Assembly (NCBI GenBank): GCA_029448655.1
Contig: JACCLO010000015.1
Coordinates: 744,001-808,000 of the forward strand
Length of the DNA: 64,000 bases
DNA from: Wolfiporia cocos
Taxonomy: Eukaryota; Basidiomycota; Agaricomycetes; Polyporales; Phaeolaceae
Direction: 5' to 3'
Shown piece by piece: positions 22,291-35,099 of this stretch (within the stretch, counting starts at the first letter, position 1; every line of letters begins with the position of its first letter). Position numbers and translations under genes: made by a program. The notes under the pieces were generated by a model. The model saw nothing but the letters and a program-made list of their open reading frames with translations, had not been told where the DNA came from and searched no databases.

Positions 22291-22616
22291 CATCTGGGTA
22301 GATACCATTCCTACTGATGCTGTTAGTTCTCAGAACCCATCCGCTCACCCATCGACGATGTCCGTCCTCATCCTATCTCACTGCCCTTGCCACTGCCCAC
22401 CTCGACAGGTTATCTTTATTCTGTGTCCTGTGAAGATTTGTTCACTTCTTAAATGATCTATATACAGCCTGTACAAAACCATTTGCTCTTGATGTGTCAT
22501 TTTCTGACCTTCGTGATGACGTGATGTTTTGCGGTGTTTCACATTGTAATCACGAGTTTACCTCCTTCTTGCTTTCCTTGGACAACCCTCTGACTCCTCA
22601 TCACTATCAAAACCAA
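22291..22616. other. Spacer, no gene seen
   Basis: Mixed-composition sequence with a TATATA stretch near 22459. No ORF of note. Confidence 0.4.
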
Positions 22617-24322
22617 TTAGCTTGTGTCTTTGTAGCGAGCGGCAGTCACGCACCAATTTGGATCATGCAGCTTAGCAGAGGCCATCTTTTTGCGCCTCAA
22701 GCGGGGAGGGCTATTAATTGGGATAGTGCTGCTAGCAACTGCAGAGTGCTCCATGGGTGTGACCGATGATGTCAAGGATGGTACCGATGCTAGCTCAGGT
22801 TCTACTTGTACGAGTGCAGTGCCTGATGAGGGCTCTGCATGGGACTGTTGTGTGACCATGACAAGGGCGGTTGGCAACCGTGAGGGAGTGGGTGACAACA
22901 CCGGCGCAGCCTCGAGTTCTGGTGATGGCACCGGCGAGCTTGCTGACAAGCTTGCTGACTCCGTTGCTCCCTCGGTTTCAAGTGGTGCAAGTACCATGGT
23001 CGGTGGGGGTGCAGCATGGATCTCTGGTGTCTCTGTGCCAAGGGCAGCTGGCGATGGCACAGGTGAGCTGGTGGACAACAGCGATCTCCAGTCGACTTCT
23101 TTTTCCATAAGTGCAGTAACTCCCGAGTCCGTCAACGGCAAGGATGAAGTTTCTATGCCCATGGCAGGTATGTCTCGCATGGAGGGAGTGGCTAGTATCT
23201 GCTTGTTAGCCATCAGCTAATCCCAGGACGAATCACTTACGATTGAAAATGTCCTGACCAAAGTGGAACAGGGTACCATGTATACGTCCTAGTGACAAGC
23301 CCGCTTCTTCATGCAGTGTCTGTTCAAAATCTTGGTTTGCGTGGTTTGAACCCGTATTGTGACTAGTACGTTGTTAGTAAACTTTCCACATAATATGCGG
23401 TGGACTCACGTGTATGTTGTAACATAGCCATTCTCATCCAGTCCGGTCATCATAATTGTGCCCACCCAGCCCATTTGCTTCTCCCAATGCTCCGTGGTCA
23501 GCCGAATCGCGGTCTCCATTCCAGCCACCCTTCTGTATGGCTATCAACAAGAATATCATGGCGCGCTGGAATCACCACCACTCACCTTGAGCATTCATAC
23601 TCTTCGCCACCTAGCTTTGCCTCCATCTCTGCAGGCGTATGCATCATTTCATGATGTTGCTTCCACGCTAGCTCTTGCAACTCGGCCTTCTCTTCTTCAG
23701 TGAGGGTTTCGTATAGTGCACTAGCCCATTCAGTCCATGCCTTCTCCCCTACAGGAGGGGGTGGGGAATCGGGTCGTGTGTAGTTCCCCTGTTTCAACAA
23801 CTCTCTGAATACATCCCACGGCCTGCAAGCACAAGGATCATTTCCGCTACAAGCGATTTGCACGGTGCGAGGCATTGCTACGTTTAGTCATTTCACAGAT
23901 CACGATGTAGCGTGGTTCCTGCCCCAATCGTAGATTCGCTGCCACTCAAGTCGTGGTCAGTGAGATCTACGAGTGCACAAGTAAATTTTTAGCACCTGAT
24001 CCAATGATGACAGGCGCTCCCGGCATTGCTCCTCCGTTTCAGCTTCGAACCACGGTGTTTTCTTTTGTGAGCAATTGGTATTGCAGAGGGCAAGACGAGC
24101 CTGGTACTCGTCATCCGTTTCCGCTGGATACAGCTGCTCACCAAATTTTTGGAGGAAGGCTTTGCAAACGTGAGATGCAGCCACTCGGTAGCAGTTGGTA
24201 CTTCCCAACAATGTGCGTACAGCCTCGCTGGCCCATTGTTCTCGTAGAAAGGCCAGCTCACTGGCATGCCAGATCACTATGGACATGAGTGGAGGGGCAA
24301 CTTGAGCTTGCCAGATTCCCAC
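22617..24322 (-). CDS. Unknown Agaricomycete gene X2 (several exons)
   Basis: Minus-strand open segments at 24322-23957, 23875-23582 and 23213-22617 are separated by short stretches with GT and AG borders. The middle segment has a globular look with helix-forming charge patterns (LTEEEKAELQELAWKQHHEM). The last is Pro/Ser/Ala-rich and probably disordered, ending in a basic patch (RLRRKK). I do not recognise the family. It lies downstream of X1 on the same strand, and the two may be one gene split by my reading. Confidence 0.45.
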
Positions 24323-24639
24323 GAGTCACGTCCACTTTGTGGTCGGGACCCCAGAGAGTGCTTGTGGAGCCACCGCCTGCAGTTAGTCCTGAAAAGGACA
24401 GACAAGTACTTACCCGCCTTCTTGATCACACCCTGGCTCAAAATATGTCAAAGCAAAACACATAATATTATACATGCCTGATGCTCATGACAGCATCTTG
24501 TAGGAAGAGCACTAGATACGAGCTACCCCGTTTGAAGGTTAAGTGAGCAAGAGACAATCCATTGGTGGCAAAGCTGGTACTTACCAGAGATTACATAGCA
24601 TGCGGCTACATTGTACGAAAAACTATATCGAGCACTTCA

Positions 24640-27600
24640 TATCAGATCTTGGTTGCGTACAACGATGCTGGACACTGCAATGGGAACGTAGGGAGTCTAC
24701 CGAATTTGCGGCGGTATGTGGTAGCGTAGAACCTGATAGCTATTTCTTCCACGTGTTCGAAATCTGACTGCATGCAATTTTCCTGCAGCACATAGAGGTG
24801 CCCACTGTTGGGCCAGCTGGCCAACACCCTCACCATCCCGGTCATGCTATGACGGCGCTGTTGCCAGTCTTGGTGTACCAAACCGTCGCACGGCGTTTGT
24901 TCCTCCCAATTTGGGTGCAGCAACATGGCGTCTTCCTTGTTGTTCAGCCAGATGTTGGTCACCAGCTGCTCGTGCAGGAGTATATCGTCTTCCGCGGCAT
25001 AATGAGTCTGTCACAGATTTCACCGGCAGTCCCAGACCGGCACTCTATGGGGACAGACGTCCAACACCACTTAGCCAAAAGGGCCACTATAACAGCTCAG
25101 CTGTTATAGGCGGGACACACTATATGTGTAGCTCATATTCCCATGCTAAGGCACTTATATTGCACACTTAAGTATTTGGCTTAATACTTTCGGCATGGTT
25201 GGCCTTTCTGGTATTATGTGCCACCTGGGATTCCAACCCCAGATAATCTGTGACACTACCTTCTTCTCAAGATTCATCGACCTCGATGAAGGAAAGGCGT
25301 ATGACATATAGTCGCCCCTGGTACTAAGTGTGCGCGCGAACGTGCAATCCCATTTGTACTGTGTGCTACCTTATATTAGAGGTTAAACCCCTAATTGTGC
25401 CAACCTCTTGAAGGCCCGGCTGACCCCAGGAATTTGGGAGCGGGTTAAGGCTTTTCATGGTAGCCCACGTGACTTCTGACCTTTTATCTCCCATAGCGGG
25501 AGCCCTGCGTAGCCCAGGGGTCACATGGCAGTACGGGCACTTTTCCCTCAGCCAGGGGTTCGAAGGAATACCCAAATATGGATAAATGACAGAATGCCAT
25601 TATCTGGGTTCGAACCAGTGACCTAAGGCGAGCTGTTATAATGTCACAGATTTTACCGGCAGTCCCATGACCAGCATCTGCTGGGACAGGCATCCAACAC
25701 CACTTAGCCAAAAGGGCCACTATAACAGCTCAGCTGTTATAGGCAGGACACACTATATGTGTAGTTCTTATTCCCACGCTAAGGCACTTATATTGCGCAC
25801 TTAAGTATTTGGCTTAATACTTTGGCATGGTTGGCCTTTCTGGTATTATGTGCCACCTGGGATTCCAACCCCAGATAATCTGTGACAGAGTCGGTGCTAA
25901 TGCCCTGTCCGCATGTAGGAACTCTAGTTGGAACAATACTACTGACAGTTCCCAGACAACTTCCACCCAGAGGTCCTGCGCACCTTCAACGACCTCACAT
26001 GTGATGTGTCTCATGCCCCATGATGGGCACACAGCCCTCACATCGTACGGCGCAAACCCCCCGTGGACGTTGAGCACGACGGCGACATCTATGCGATTGG
26101 TAGTGCGCATCCGCGATCGTTGCTTCAAAAGTTTTGCTTTGCACCCTCTCATCACTTTGGGTTGTGCACCCGACTCCTTCTTGTGATTTGGAAGCAGCGG
26201 CAACCTCGCAATTTCGTCAATACTACTTTGCAGCACAGCATGGTCATAGGGGAAGCGGTAATATCGACCCTCAAGGGCAAGATGCCATTGTGCAGCAGTC
26301 ATCTGCACCTTGCTGTGTGCAGGTGGATTGAAGGCACAGCTGAAGCACCATTGTTGGATGCACAACCAGTTGTGCATGATGGTGGCATGGAAGGGTGTCC
26401 CGGATTTGCAGAACAGGTGGATGGGGGGGAGATGGTACAGCACAGCACAAGAAGGGTCACCCGTGCATAAATCAGCGACCTCTTGCTCAACCGCTGCCCA
26501 GGAGGAGCACAGCGTAGGAGCCCACCCTGGACGCTGAACTGGCAAGGTGGACTCAACCTGCCTGCTGGGCCCAGCAACCCCTGGTCTCCCCGTCTCACCC
26601 CTTCATTTTTTCGGGGGGCGATCTGTAATAACAAATGTCACTTTTGCTCATGCTGAAGTGGCCGATTTCGACTTACTGTCGCTGGCTGACGGGCGCTTGC
26701 ACGACGATTGTGCCATCACATTTTCCAGCCTGAGAGCGTTGTCGTCACGCATGTCATTTGAATATGTGTTGTTGTTGTCGGCCAAGCCATCAATCTCGTC
26801 GTCGAGATTAGAAGCTGCATTTATAGCGGTGAATGTTGGCCGCAGGGTGGGTTTGTTGACATGAGACAGGATTCGATATTGCCTTAAGATGCTCTCTGAT
26901 GATAGGTCAAACAGCTGGCCCTCCAACCATGTTGGGGTAGGCATGCTGTTCCACCCCTCCACCACAAACTGGGTGGTATCGAACGCGATTGATGAGGAAA
27001 TACATGGCCTGATGGCTCCGATGCACGTGCACTCGTGTAATGTGCCCTGGTGCCGGACATACCACACTGGGATGCCTACCTGGTGCATTGTTTGGACCAT
27101 GCTTGGGTGCGACGTGATTACTCCTTGAACTGGAAGAACATTCATATTATCCACAAGGTTGGGGTTGTCGATTCTGCCCTTCATGTGATGGACATATATA
27201 CACCATGCCCGAATTTCTTGGATCATACGCTGCACTTCGCGGACCCACATGATTGCATCGAAAGGAGTCATTATAAGTTCCCGCAATTTTGAGACGGCAC
27301 GATAGGTGTGATAGCATAGTTTCTGCACGAATACATATTCTTTGAGACGACAATGGTTTTCGTTGTATTTATTTTTGCCCTCCAGGTGCGGAAAGTGTTT
27401 CCCCACCACCTCTGCCACGACAGTCCAAGCCTCCCTGAGCACACACATCAGGTGCAGATACGTGCGCTGGTTGATTTGCCCGACCTCGCCATGCTCGGTC
27501 ATGCCCAATACCTGGGGATGGTTTAGTCTAGAGTGTGTAGGAGCATGTTACATCACTTACCATGAATTGTTCGTGTGTGACATTCATGAAACATACTTCT

Positions 27601-28650
27601 GCATCTTGCCACTGATACGGAGGCCCGCACATTGCATAATCTTGACATTGACATTGTAGTAAGACAGGGTTAATCGGGGCAGCGATGGCATGTGGCACCG
27701 CATTGTTATAGCTTGCCAGCCATTTGAAGAGCTCAAACGCCCCAAGCATGCCATCAGCATTGTATGAGAACTCAACGTCTGAGTTGTGAATTGGGACTTC
27801 AGGTACAAAATCCATATTGGGCGATGAAACCCAGAAGTTGTTCGGCACTCCCCCGATGTGGGGGAGCTTGGTGAGTACTTGACAGTCTGAGTATTGGCAA
27901 GGGGTGTGAGGAGCAAGATAGTCAACCATGTCTTTGAGTTGCTGCAGAGAGTTGACTGGGCGAGGTACTCTGTGCGTGATTGGGCAGGGTAGCTTGTGTA
28001 TGGAGGGGTCCAGAGTCACTGTCAGATCTGGCTCAGCAACCCAGAGCCACGGAGGATGGCTTGGAGGGGCAGTCCCCAATGGGACATCTCTGCGAATGGC
28101 AGGAGGCAGGGGAGGAAGCAGCGATGTCGGCACTGGAGTGGGAGTGGGCTCCAAGGAGGACGTGGGCGCTGAAGGCGCTGAGGACGTGTGCGCGGAGGAG
28201 GACGCGGACGCAGATATGGGCGGGGCCTGTGAAATTGGTGTCGGGTCGGGCGTGGCCATCGAGAGTGGGGTAGATGCGGATGCAGGTGCGGGGAAAGTCC
28301 TAGTGGGATCAGATAGCACAAATGAGCGGCGGACAGGGAGCGTGGTTGGCTTGTGGGCTCCCGGGGTTCAGCGTACAATGATGACGTTGGTCGGGTCAAG
28401 GACACCAGAGGATGAAGGGCACGTGGACGACTGAGAGTCGTCCAGCAGCACGAGTATTGGGATGCCCGATGGGCATCTGCAGTACTCCTGGTCGAGGGCG
28501 GTTCCAGAGAGCAGCCAGTGAGGAGGGAAGCAGAGAGGAGGAGAGAGAGGAGGGGGGGTGAGGATGGCGGGGGCGAGGACGACAAGGGCAAGGGCGAGGG
28601 TGAGGGCCACAACGCGTCTGTCATGGGAGGGACAACTGGGCCAAACACGG
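24640..28650 (-). CDS. Unknown multi-exon gene X1, interrupted by a TRIM element
   Basis: Main open segments: 28650-27528, 27508-26648, 26545-25888, then, after the TRIM at 25009-25887, 25008-24640. Taking out the TRIM and one copy of its GAGTC duplication continues the reading frame without loss, so the insertion is recent or the gene is already dead. The N-terminal part has a hydrophobic segment and a long Pro/Ser/Ala-rich stretch; the rest looks globular, with no domain that I can name. A TGA at 28368-28370 interrupts the 5' exon where CGA would continue it. Two of its exons are duplicated, inverted, at 28870-29285 and 29670-29915. Confidence 0.5.
25009..25887 (-). mobile_element. TRIM-like LTR element (879 bp) with 247/246-bp LTRs, TSD GAGTC
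   Basis: LTRs at 25009-25255 and 25642-25887 start TGTCACAGATTT, end ATCTGTGACA and are very similar. GAGTC flanks the whole at 25004-25008 and 25888-25892. The about 386-bp interior has no gene, so this is a terminal-repeat retrotransposon in miniature. Orientation is inferred: on the minus strand each LTR contains TGGCTAAGTGG (A-box-like, 25700-25710 in the right LTR) beside a hairpin, and the adjoining interior has GGTTCGAACCC (B-box-like, 25606-25616). Confidence 0.88.
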
Positions 28651-29285
28651 CAGCAAATTCCCATGTATGACAATTCTGATGACAACACGTGATGTAAACG
28701 TTTACTTCCGGTTTATTCTCGTTAAGTGCTGTGTTGCTAGTGACGTGGGAGTTCCTATTATGGGAATTTGACTCGTTGATGCCTGCTTTCTATTGGATGG
28801 CTATTTGGCACGCTAACGATTTTCTCTCACGGAGGCATTCCCCACATTAACAGTAATTTGCCACCGTGTTTGGCCCAGTTGTCCCTCCCACGACAGATGC
28901 GTCATCGCCCTCATCGCCCCTTCGTCGCCCTCGTCCTCGCTTTCGTCACCCCCCCTCCTCTCTCTCCTCCTCTCTGCTTCCCTCCTCACTGGCTGCTCTC
29001 TGGAACCACCCTTGACCAGAAGTACTGTGGACGCCCATCAGGCATCCCGATACTCGCGCTGCTGGATGACTCTCAGTCGTCCGCACGCCCTTCATCCTCT
29101 GGTGTCTGACCTGACCAACCTCAATGTCGCACGCTGAACCCCGGGAGCCCCCAAGCTGACCACACTCCCTGTCCACCATGGAGCCCCCAAGCCGATCATG
29201 CTCCCTGTCTGCCGCTCGTTTGCGCTATTTGACCCCGTTAGGACTTCCACTGCGCCTGCATCCGTACCACGCCCGACGATGGACC
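28245..29285. repeat. Inverted duplication of the 5' exon of gene X1
   Basis: About 28245-28650 and 28870-29285 are inverted copies separated by about 220 bp. Both encode the segment SGIPILxLLDDSQSS and the proline-rich stretch before it, in opposite directions. The right arm ends in the subterminal repeat at about 29270. Confidence 0.8.
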
Positions 29286-29470
29286 ACGACTTGTTCGGGT
29301 ACATGCTGTTGCAGATGACTGACGAAGAGTGAATGGTGCTGATGAGGTTTAGATATCGGTCCGTGTGTGCAACGGGTCAGTAGAGCGTACATATCCTGGC
29401 CGATGATGGACAACAACCATGCCCGCTGCAGTCCAGACACCCGTGCTTCCTGTTCCATTCCCCATCTACC
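29270..29470 (-). repeat. Inverted copy of the subterminal repeat
   Basis: The minus strand matches about 21825-21990, including the block GGGTGTCTGGACTGCAGCGGG and GCCGATATCTATA-like motif. It faces the 21.8-22.3 kb array, consistent with paired ends of an older element of about 7.7 kb, although its exact termini are not visible. Confidence 0.65.
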
Positions 29471-29578
29471 ACAGCGTGCCCTCCCCTTGCACAATGAAGT
29501 GCCAGTGGTCGATCTCAGCGGCTGCTACTCCCTCTGAAGACGAAAACCAGGAACGCATGCACAAGCGAGCTCAGGCTG

Positions 29579-30460
29579 TTGCCAACGAAGATGGTACCGA
29601 GGATCCTGTCAACATTGTCGAGCAGCCGATGTCTCCTGGGCACTTCGCTGCCGTGGGTTTTGCATATGAAGTGGGATGTGTACAGGAAAGAATATGTATT
29701 CATGCAGAGGTTATGCTACTACACCTATTGTGTAGTCTCAAAATTGTGTGAACTCATCATGGCCCCATTTGACACGATCATGTGGGTCCACGAAGAGCAG
29801 CGTATGATCCAAGAAATTCAGGCATGGTGTATATACATCCATCATGTGAAGGGCAGAATCGACAACCCCGACTTTATGGATAATATGAATGTGCTTCCAG
29901 TTCGAGGAGTAATCACATCACCCGCGCCCGTTGCTGCCTTTGAACCACAGGTGCATGATTACCCATCGGATGTAATGGTCAGCATGCCCTTGTCTGGAGT
30001 TCCACCTATTGCTATGGTTGATCCCGGAAAGCCAAACCCCTTTCTTGTCCTGGATGCTTCTCCGGTTCCTGAAAACCAAGCTGGCCCTCCTATTCTCCAG
30101 AGTCCTTCACGTCCAACTGATTTCGAAGATACGCCGCTCGTGGCCTTGGACTCCACTGAGGTACAGGCCGAGCAATTCGCATCAAACGATGTACCGATGG
30201 AGACAGAGTGGGAGCCCACACCATTGCCTGAATTCATTGTCAATGAAACCATGCTCGAGACTCTGCATTGTACGCTGCACGACAGCACTGGCTCCCTCAA
30301 CGTTGAACAGCTGGAGCAGTTGCATGCTACATGCCTGGGTTGCATTTGGAGGCATCGCAGCGATGGGAATCGGATCACTCTCATAAAAGAGCCTACTCCA
30401 GTCGTGCAGGAATTCACAGAAGAAGTGTCGCTTGATGACATGGATGGTTCCACACCGTGA
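29579..30460 (+). pseudogene. Chimeric ORF built from gene fragments (293 codons)
   Basis: Residues about 33-113 repeat, in inverted genomic orientation, the X1 exon at about 27105-27340 (shared words MIQEIRAWCIY / MIQEIQAWCIY, VDNMNVLPVQGVITS / MDNMNVLPVRGVITS). The remainder comes from other sources, ending in a segment with LNVEQLEQLHATCLGCIW followed by an acidic tail. No start or intron context of its own is evident. It looks like captured fragments placed side by side rather than a designed gene, though an expressed fusion cannot be ruled out. Confidence 0.5.
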
Positions 30461-30714
30461 GCTGGTTGTACACTACCTCATGAGCCCATGCTGTTGCCTG
30501 AATTCATTGTCAATGAAACCATGCTCGAGACTCTGCGCTATATGTCGAACAGCTGGAGCAGTTGTGTGCTACATGCCTGGGTTGTGTTTGGAGGCATTGC
30601 AGCGTTTGGAATCGGACCACTCTCATAAAAGAGCCTACTCAAGTCGTGCAGGAATTCACAAAAGAAGTGTCACTTGATGACATGGATGGTTCCACACCGT
30701 GAGCCAGTTGCACG
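30221..30714 (+). repeat. Direct tandem duplication of a coding fragment
   Basis: 30221-30475 and 30490-30714 are near-identical: TTGCCTGAATTCATTGTCAA recurs, and both copies end with GATGGTTCCACACCGTGAG. The second copy has lost about 45 bp after CTCGAGACTCTG, which breaks the reading frame there. Confidence 0.85.
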
Positions 30715-30882
30715 CTCCATCATCACCCCTATAAAGGGCAATTGCTGAACTTTGGACATTTCTGGTAAATCCATGCTGCGTTTGGATGGCCCCTGTCCAG
30801 CTTCCACTCCCTATTCCTGTGCCATTGTCCAATTACCTCCACCTCTATCCCATCCTTGTCGATATTCACCAGCAGGTTTTTC

Positions 30883-33800
30883 ATGCCGGCACACACAAAG
30901 TCTTCCAGTGGATCATTTAACATCTCACGTGGAACCAGCCAAAAACCGGATCACAGTAGACCGTCCCCTGCCCTCGACGGTTTTGCTGCCTTAAAAAAAA
31001 CACGTAATGGGGCTGTGCGCAGAGCCCAGTATGATGAGCAGAACAGAGTGCAGAGTCAGGGGAAGGGGACAAACGAAGAGCAGAGGTCACAGTCTTCAAA
31101 GAGAGCTAACGTTAACCAAACTATTGTGAGCGTCATCTCAATATGACGGATGCCATATGCTAACACATTGCACATATTAGCGCCTGTCGGTGCAGATGAA
31201 ACAATTCCTTGACGAATGGGCGACACATGCCCAGCAAGCATTACTGATGCGTGAGGTAGCTCCCAACTGTGCGCAAGGGTGCAGCCGATGCAATTTTGCC
31301 GGACGTCACAGCCCCTGTGCGTCAGCAACCACCCAAGAACTGCATCGATGTATGGATTGCTACCACTCGGTACCATCCTGTGCTCGCTGTGTTGTCAACG
31401 ACCATCTCACAAACCCCCTTCACCGTATCAAGCAATGGGACGATGAGGACCAATTTTGGAAGCGTGCTGCATTATCAGACCTGGGGTTGGTTGTTCGGTT
31501 GAGTCACAATGGCAGACCATGTCCCCAGGCTGGTGATGTTCGTGCCCTCACAGTATTGCACGAGCATGGCATTGGCTCAGTGGAGGTACAATTTTGCCAA
31601 TGCAGCCAGTTGAGCACCCCCTATCCTCAAGCAGAACCGCTCCAATTGATTGAATTCGGATTATTTCTGGTGACTTGGACCAGGCCGGCAACTGTCTTCA
31701 CCATTCAAGTCATGCAGGATTTTCATGAACTCACGCTGCAATCCCAAATCAGTGCCCACGATTTCATCATGTATTTATGGCGAAGTACGGACAATATTGG
31801 CGTTGATAATGTCACAGTACGACTATCTTTTTTTCGGCGTACTGGGAAGCGAGCTGAGTCTCTTGCAGGACAGATATTGCGAGTTTTTGACCGCTCAATG
31901 GGAATTTGCCTTTCTGCAAGCAACGAAACGTGCTGGTGTTCGCCCTTCTACCCATCTACCTGCAAGAAGTCTGGTGGTCTGGTGTCCTGCTTGTCCACAA
32001 CCGATGATGAACATGGACCCTGGTTGGAAAGAGCGTCCCAAAGAGAAATGGTATGTGAAGTCATTAGCCAGCTATGAGTTTTACTCATGCACAACCGGCA
32101 CGATAGATACCTCGACGTGTTGTTTCACACCGTAGATGGGAATTTTCACCAGAACATGTGCGAGAAGCCTTCGGACCCTGATGACAGACCTTTGACAAAA
32201 GGAGCGGCCTATTTTGCAGATGAGGACGACTGTGCTCAATTTCTAATGCTGGCAGGAAATGTCACTAGGGAGGTGCACCTATAAGTGCGTTTCAATTGGG
32301 ACCCATCTGAGTACGTGGGGGCAGGAATCAACATGCAACAAGTTCAGCACTATGGGATACGGAGGGCATTGGTCCAAGGTATCTGGGATGGTAGGGCTGA
32401 TATGCGCAAGGCACATGTTCATATTGCCCGCAGGTGGGGTTGACCTGCAAAAAGGAGAAAGGTACGGACATCACGTTGATAGCATATACGGGCACTAACA
32501 GGGATTTAGATTCGCGAACATTGATTTCGCCATGCTTTCTGGTTTGCAGCCTTGGATGGATCTCCTCCTTCATATTTCTGGGTACAACATTAATTGTCAA
32601 TATTCGATCAATTTCGACAAGCAGATGGTGAAGGCGCGAGACCATTTGGATCAATTTGTTAGCATAGGGTCCGCGCACTTTGTCACAGATTTATCTGCAA
32701 CATAGGTAATAGTACGTTTACATCATGTGATCTGCTTAATTAACATACAGTGAGGGATAGTTAACTACTACCTTACCTGCGGTAACATAGGGTCATAACT
32801 TAGGTACTTACGTAAGCACAGATCAGACGTTCCGGCGGCGCCAATACAGGCGCCGCTTTAGGATAGTCATATGCGCACTGTTGCACCGCACTGGCATGTA
32901 CTTAAGGCTCAAGAGTCTGAGGTGTACTCCTCAGACTCAACAATGTAACTCTAGGGGCGTGTCCCTCTCTACTCTCAACCTCTGCTGTTGTGACTACGCG
33001 TGCTAGTCTTGGAGATATGATGGTAGTCTCTAGCCATAGCACCGCCTCCAGTGGAACGTTGACACAAGACAAGAGTTCTGTGTCACACTTTCCGGATACC
33101 GAATGTGGTGTAGGAAAGTTACATGAGCAGATGCATCGTGCGCTCTGTTGTTTTTTGTTTTCTTTTTATCTGCTACCTGGAGTGGGGATGACGGACGGCA
33201 AAGCAGCAGAGAGGGTGTGGGCAGTGCTGAATGTGCTGGGAGCCCACACACGGGAGATGTCAGCGGGGCATCACTGCGATGTCATCAATGATCACCATTC
33301 AGATATGAATGTCAGGCGGGTGCACTCCCTAGGTATGTTTGTGTGTTGCTGCTGCCGGCGCCTTGTGATTCTGACTTTTCACAGCACGCGATCTTGCAAC
33401 AAAGCACATGAAAGTGGTTGCTCAAAAAGCTGATGCTGTCAATCACCTCAAGAGGCTGGAAGAAAGTGCGAACAATTCAGGATTTCCTCTCGACGCCTGG
33501 CACGAGGAAGAACGTAGTTTCCTCGCCAGGGTGGTGGACATCAAGCAGCATAAAGGGTTGAAAAATCCTTACGAATCGTGGAAAGCAAAAGGTGTGACCC
33601 CCCCCCCCCTCTGGTGACTGCATGTGTGCTGATTTGGTTATAGTACCCTCCCAGCTTGACCTTGTGATGGAGCTGAAAACCTGTGCCAAGGACACGAACG
33701 AGAGTGGGGTTATATGTACGATAGAAGAAGGAATTGCGCTGCAAGAAATGAGGTATGTGATTCATTCCATCGACATGTGGTTGTTCATGCTGTGATACAG

Positions 33801-34893
33801 TATATCATTGCTACATGAGATTAATAGCAAGTTGGTGAGCGGACAAGATGCAGATATCATACAGGCCAGAAAGCGGCAGCTATGGGCGCATTTGGAGGAG
33901 TGGGAGGCCCTCCACACAAGATTCATCACAGTTGTTGTGGAGTCTGCCTTGGAAACAAGGGCGGAGCCAAGTGGGATAAACGAAATTGTTGAGTGGGACG
34001 TTAAGCTGGAGGTGGATACACAGGGCGATGAAGACGAAGACAGCGATGAGGAGCAAGCTAGTGAGGCAGAGGGAGAGGGCGAGTGTACGGACATTGGGCT
34101 CAAGAGGAAGTCAACAGAATCCCAAGGTACTGAGACACGAGTACATCAAGACCAAGCAGCGGCAGTGGCGGAGTTGCAGAGTTTTAGTATCAGCTTACCT
34201 TCCTCATACAACTCATCACTGTCAACCCACCCTGACTTCGCCAAGATTTGTTCAGTAGAACGATCCCTACATGAAGGGCAAGCAAACAATGCACTGAATC
34301 AAGTGCGCACCCATCTTATAACTAAATACGCACACCAGAAATGCAAGGAGAAGGTGATGGGGCAGAAGGCGAATGTGCAAGCTAATAAAAATATTAGAAA
34401 GCAGACAGAACTGATTCATAGGGCCGCGTGGGAGTATAGGAGAGCTAGAGATGCCCTCCTAAGGTTAGGAATGCCTAAGGATGATCCGACATGCCGTGAG
34501 GTGCATGAAGGCGATCTCGCATTGTTTGCAATGCAAGCCGATGAGATGCAACTGGGGGATAGTAGATGCTCGGCATCGTGGTTGTGGGAGGATGTGTCGT
34601 TTGTCAAGAATGTAAGTGATGCGGCATTGAAGAGTTACATGGAAGAAGGTGTGATTCAATTATTTATACAGTGAGCAAGAGCTTATACTTTTGCAGGTGT
34701 GCAAGTGCACTGGTTCCGCTCCAGGGCAAGGTGCGCGCGCTTGACTGAAGAGGTGGGATTTTTAGAAGAGGAGATGCAACGGACCGTGCGCTTCTTTCTA
34801 TTCCAGAGACGGCAATGGCTATGCTGTGCGACAGAGGAGAACCAGGCTGAAGAGCATGGGTATGCGAACTATGCACGAAAGTACATCATTTGA
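30883..34893 (+). pseudogene. KDZ-family transposase (CxC2-like), interrupted by a solo LTR and with altered acidic residues
   Basis: It starts at ATG 30883; exon 1 ends 31125, exon 2 begins 31181, exon 3 begins 31869, with further short exons, ending at 34893. The cysteine cluster reads HRCMDCYHSVPSCARCVV...HNPLHRI-like, then VQFCQC, as in CxC2-like domains. CPACPQPMMNMDPGW, VDGNFHQN, ICARHMFILPAGGVDLQKGE, NINCQY, TDGKAAERVW and the long helical C-terminus are typical KDZ blocks. KDZ enzymes are DDE-type transposases. In two blocks where family members that I recall have acids (YD.xCQ and DGE), this copy has N (32586-32588) and K (33200-33202), both explicable as CpG to CpA. The solo LTR at 32681-33085 splits one exon. 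Probably dead. Confidence 0.82.
32681..33085 (+). mobile_element. Solo LTR (405 bp) inside the KDZ gene, TSD CACTT
   Basis: It begins TGTCACAGATTT, ends TTCTGTGTCA, and is flanked by CACTT at 32676-32680 and 33086-33090. Without it and one duplication the KDZ frame runs straight through. A CATGTACTTAAG box is followed by a perfect GAGTCTGAGG/CCTCAGACTC stem at 32913-32938. Confidence 0.9.
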
Positions 34894-35099
34894 GGAATAG
34901 ACTACATTCGGTCTTGAGGAGACATAGACAGGCGTATCGTTACATGTGCTTGCTACGAGGCTGCAAGATACGATTCGAAGCGGTGATCTCGGTGGTGGGT
35001 GCAGTCTAACACTTTATCTCATGTGCTAAAGTGTGTGCAGGGGAGTATCAAATTGGAAAATGTCACAGATACAGCCTACCTGGATGATGTCATGGAGGG
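34894..35099. other. Short gap after the KDZ gene
   Basis: No gene; possibly the 3' untranslated part of the transposon. Confidence 0.35.

Noticed and set aside
25009..25887. Segmental duplication of 250 bp
   Set aside because: The copies have TG...CA ends and the pair is bracketed by a single GAGTC duplication, which defines an LTR element.
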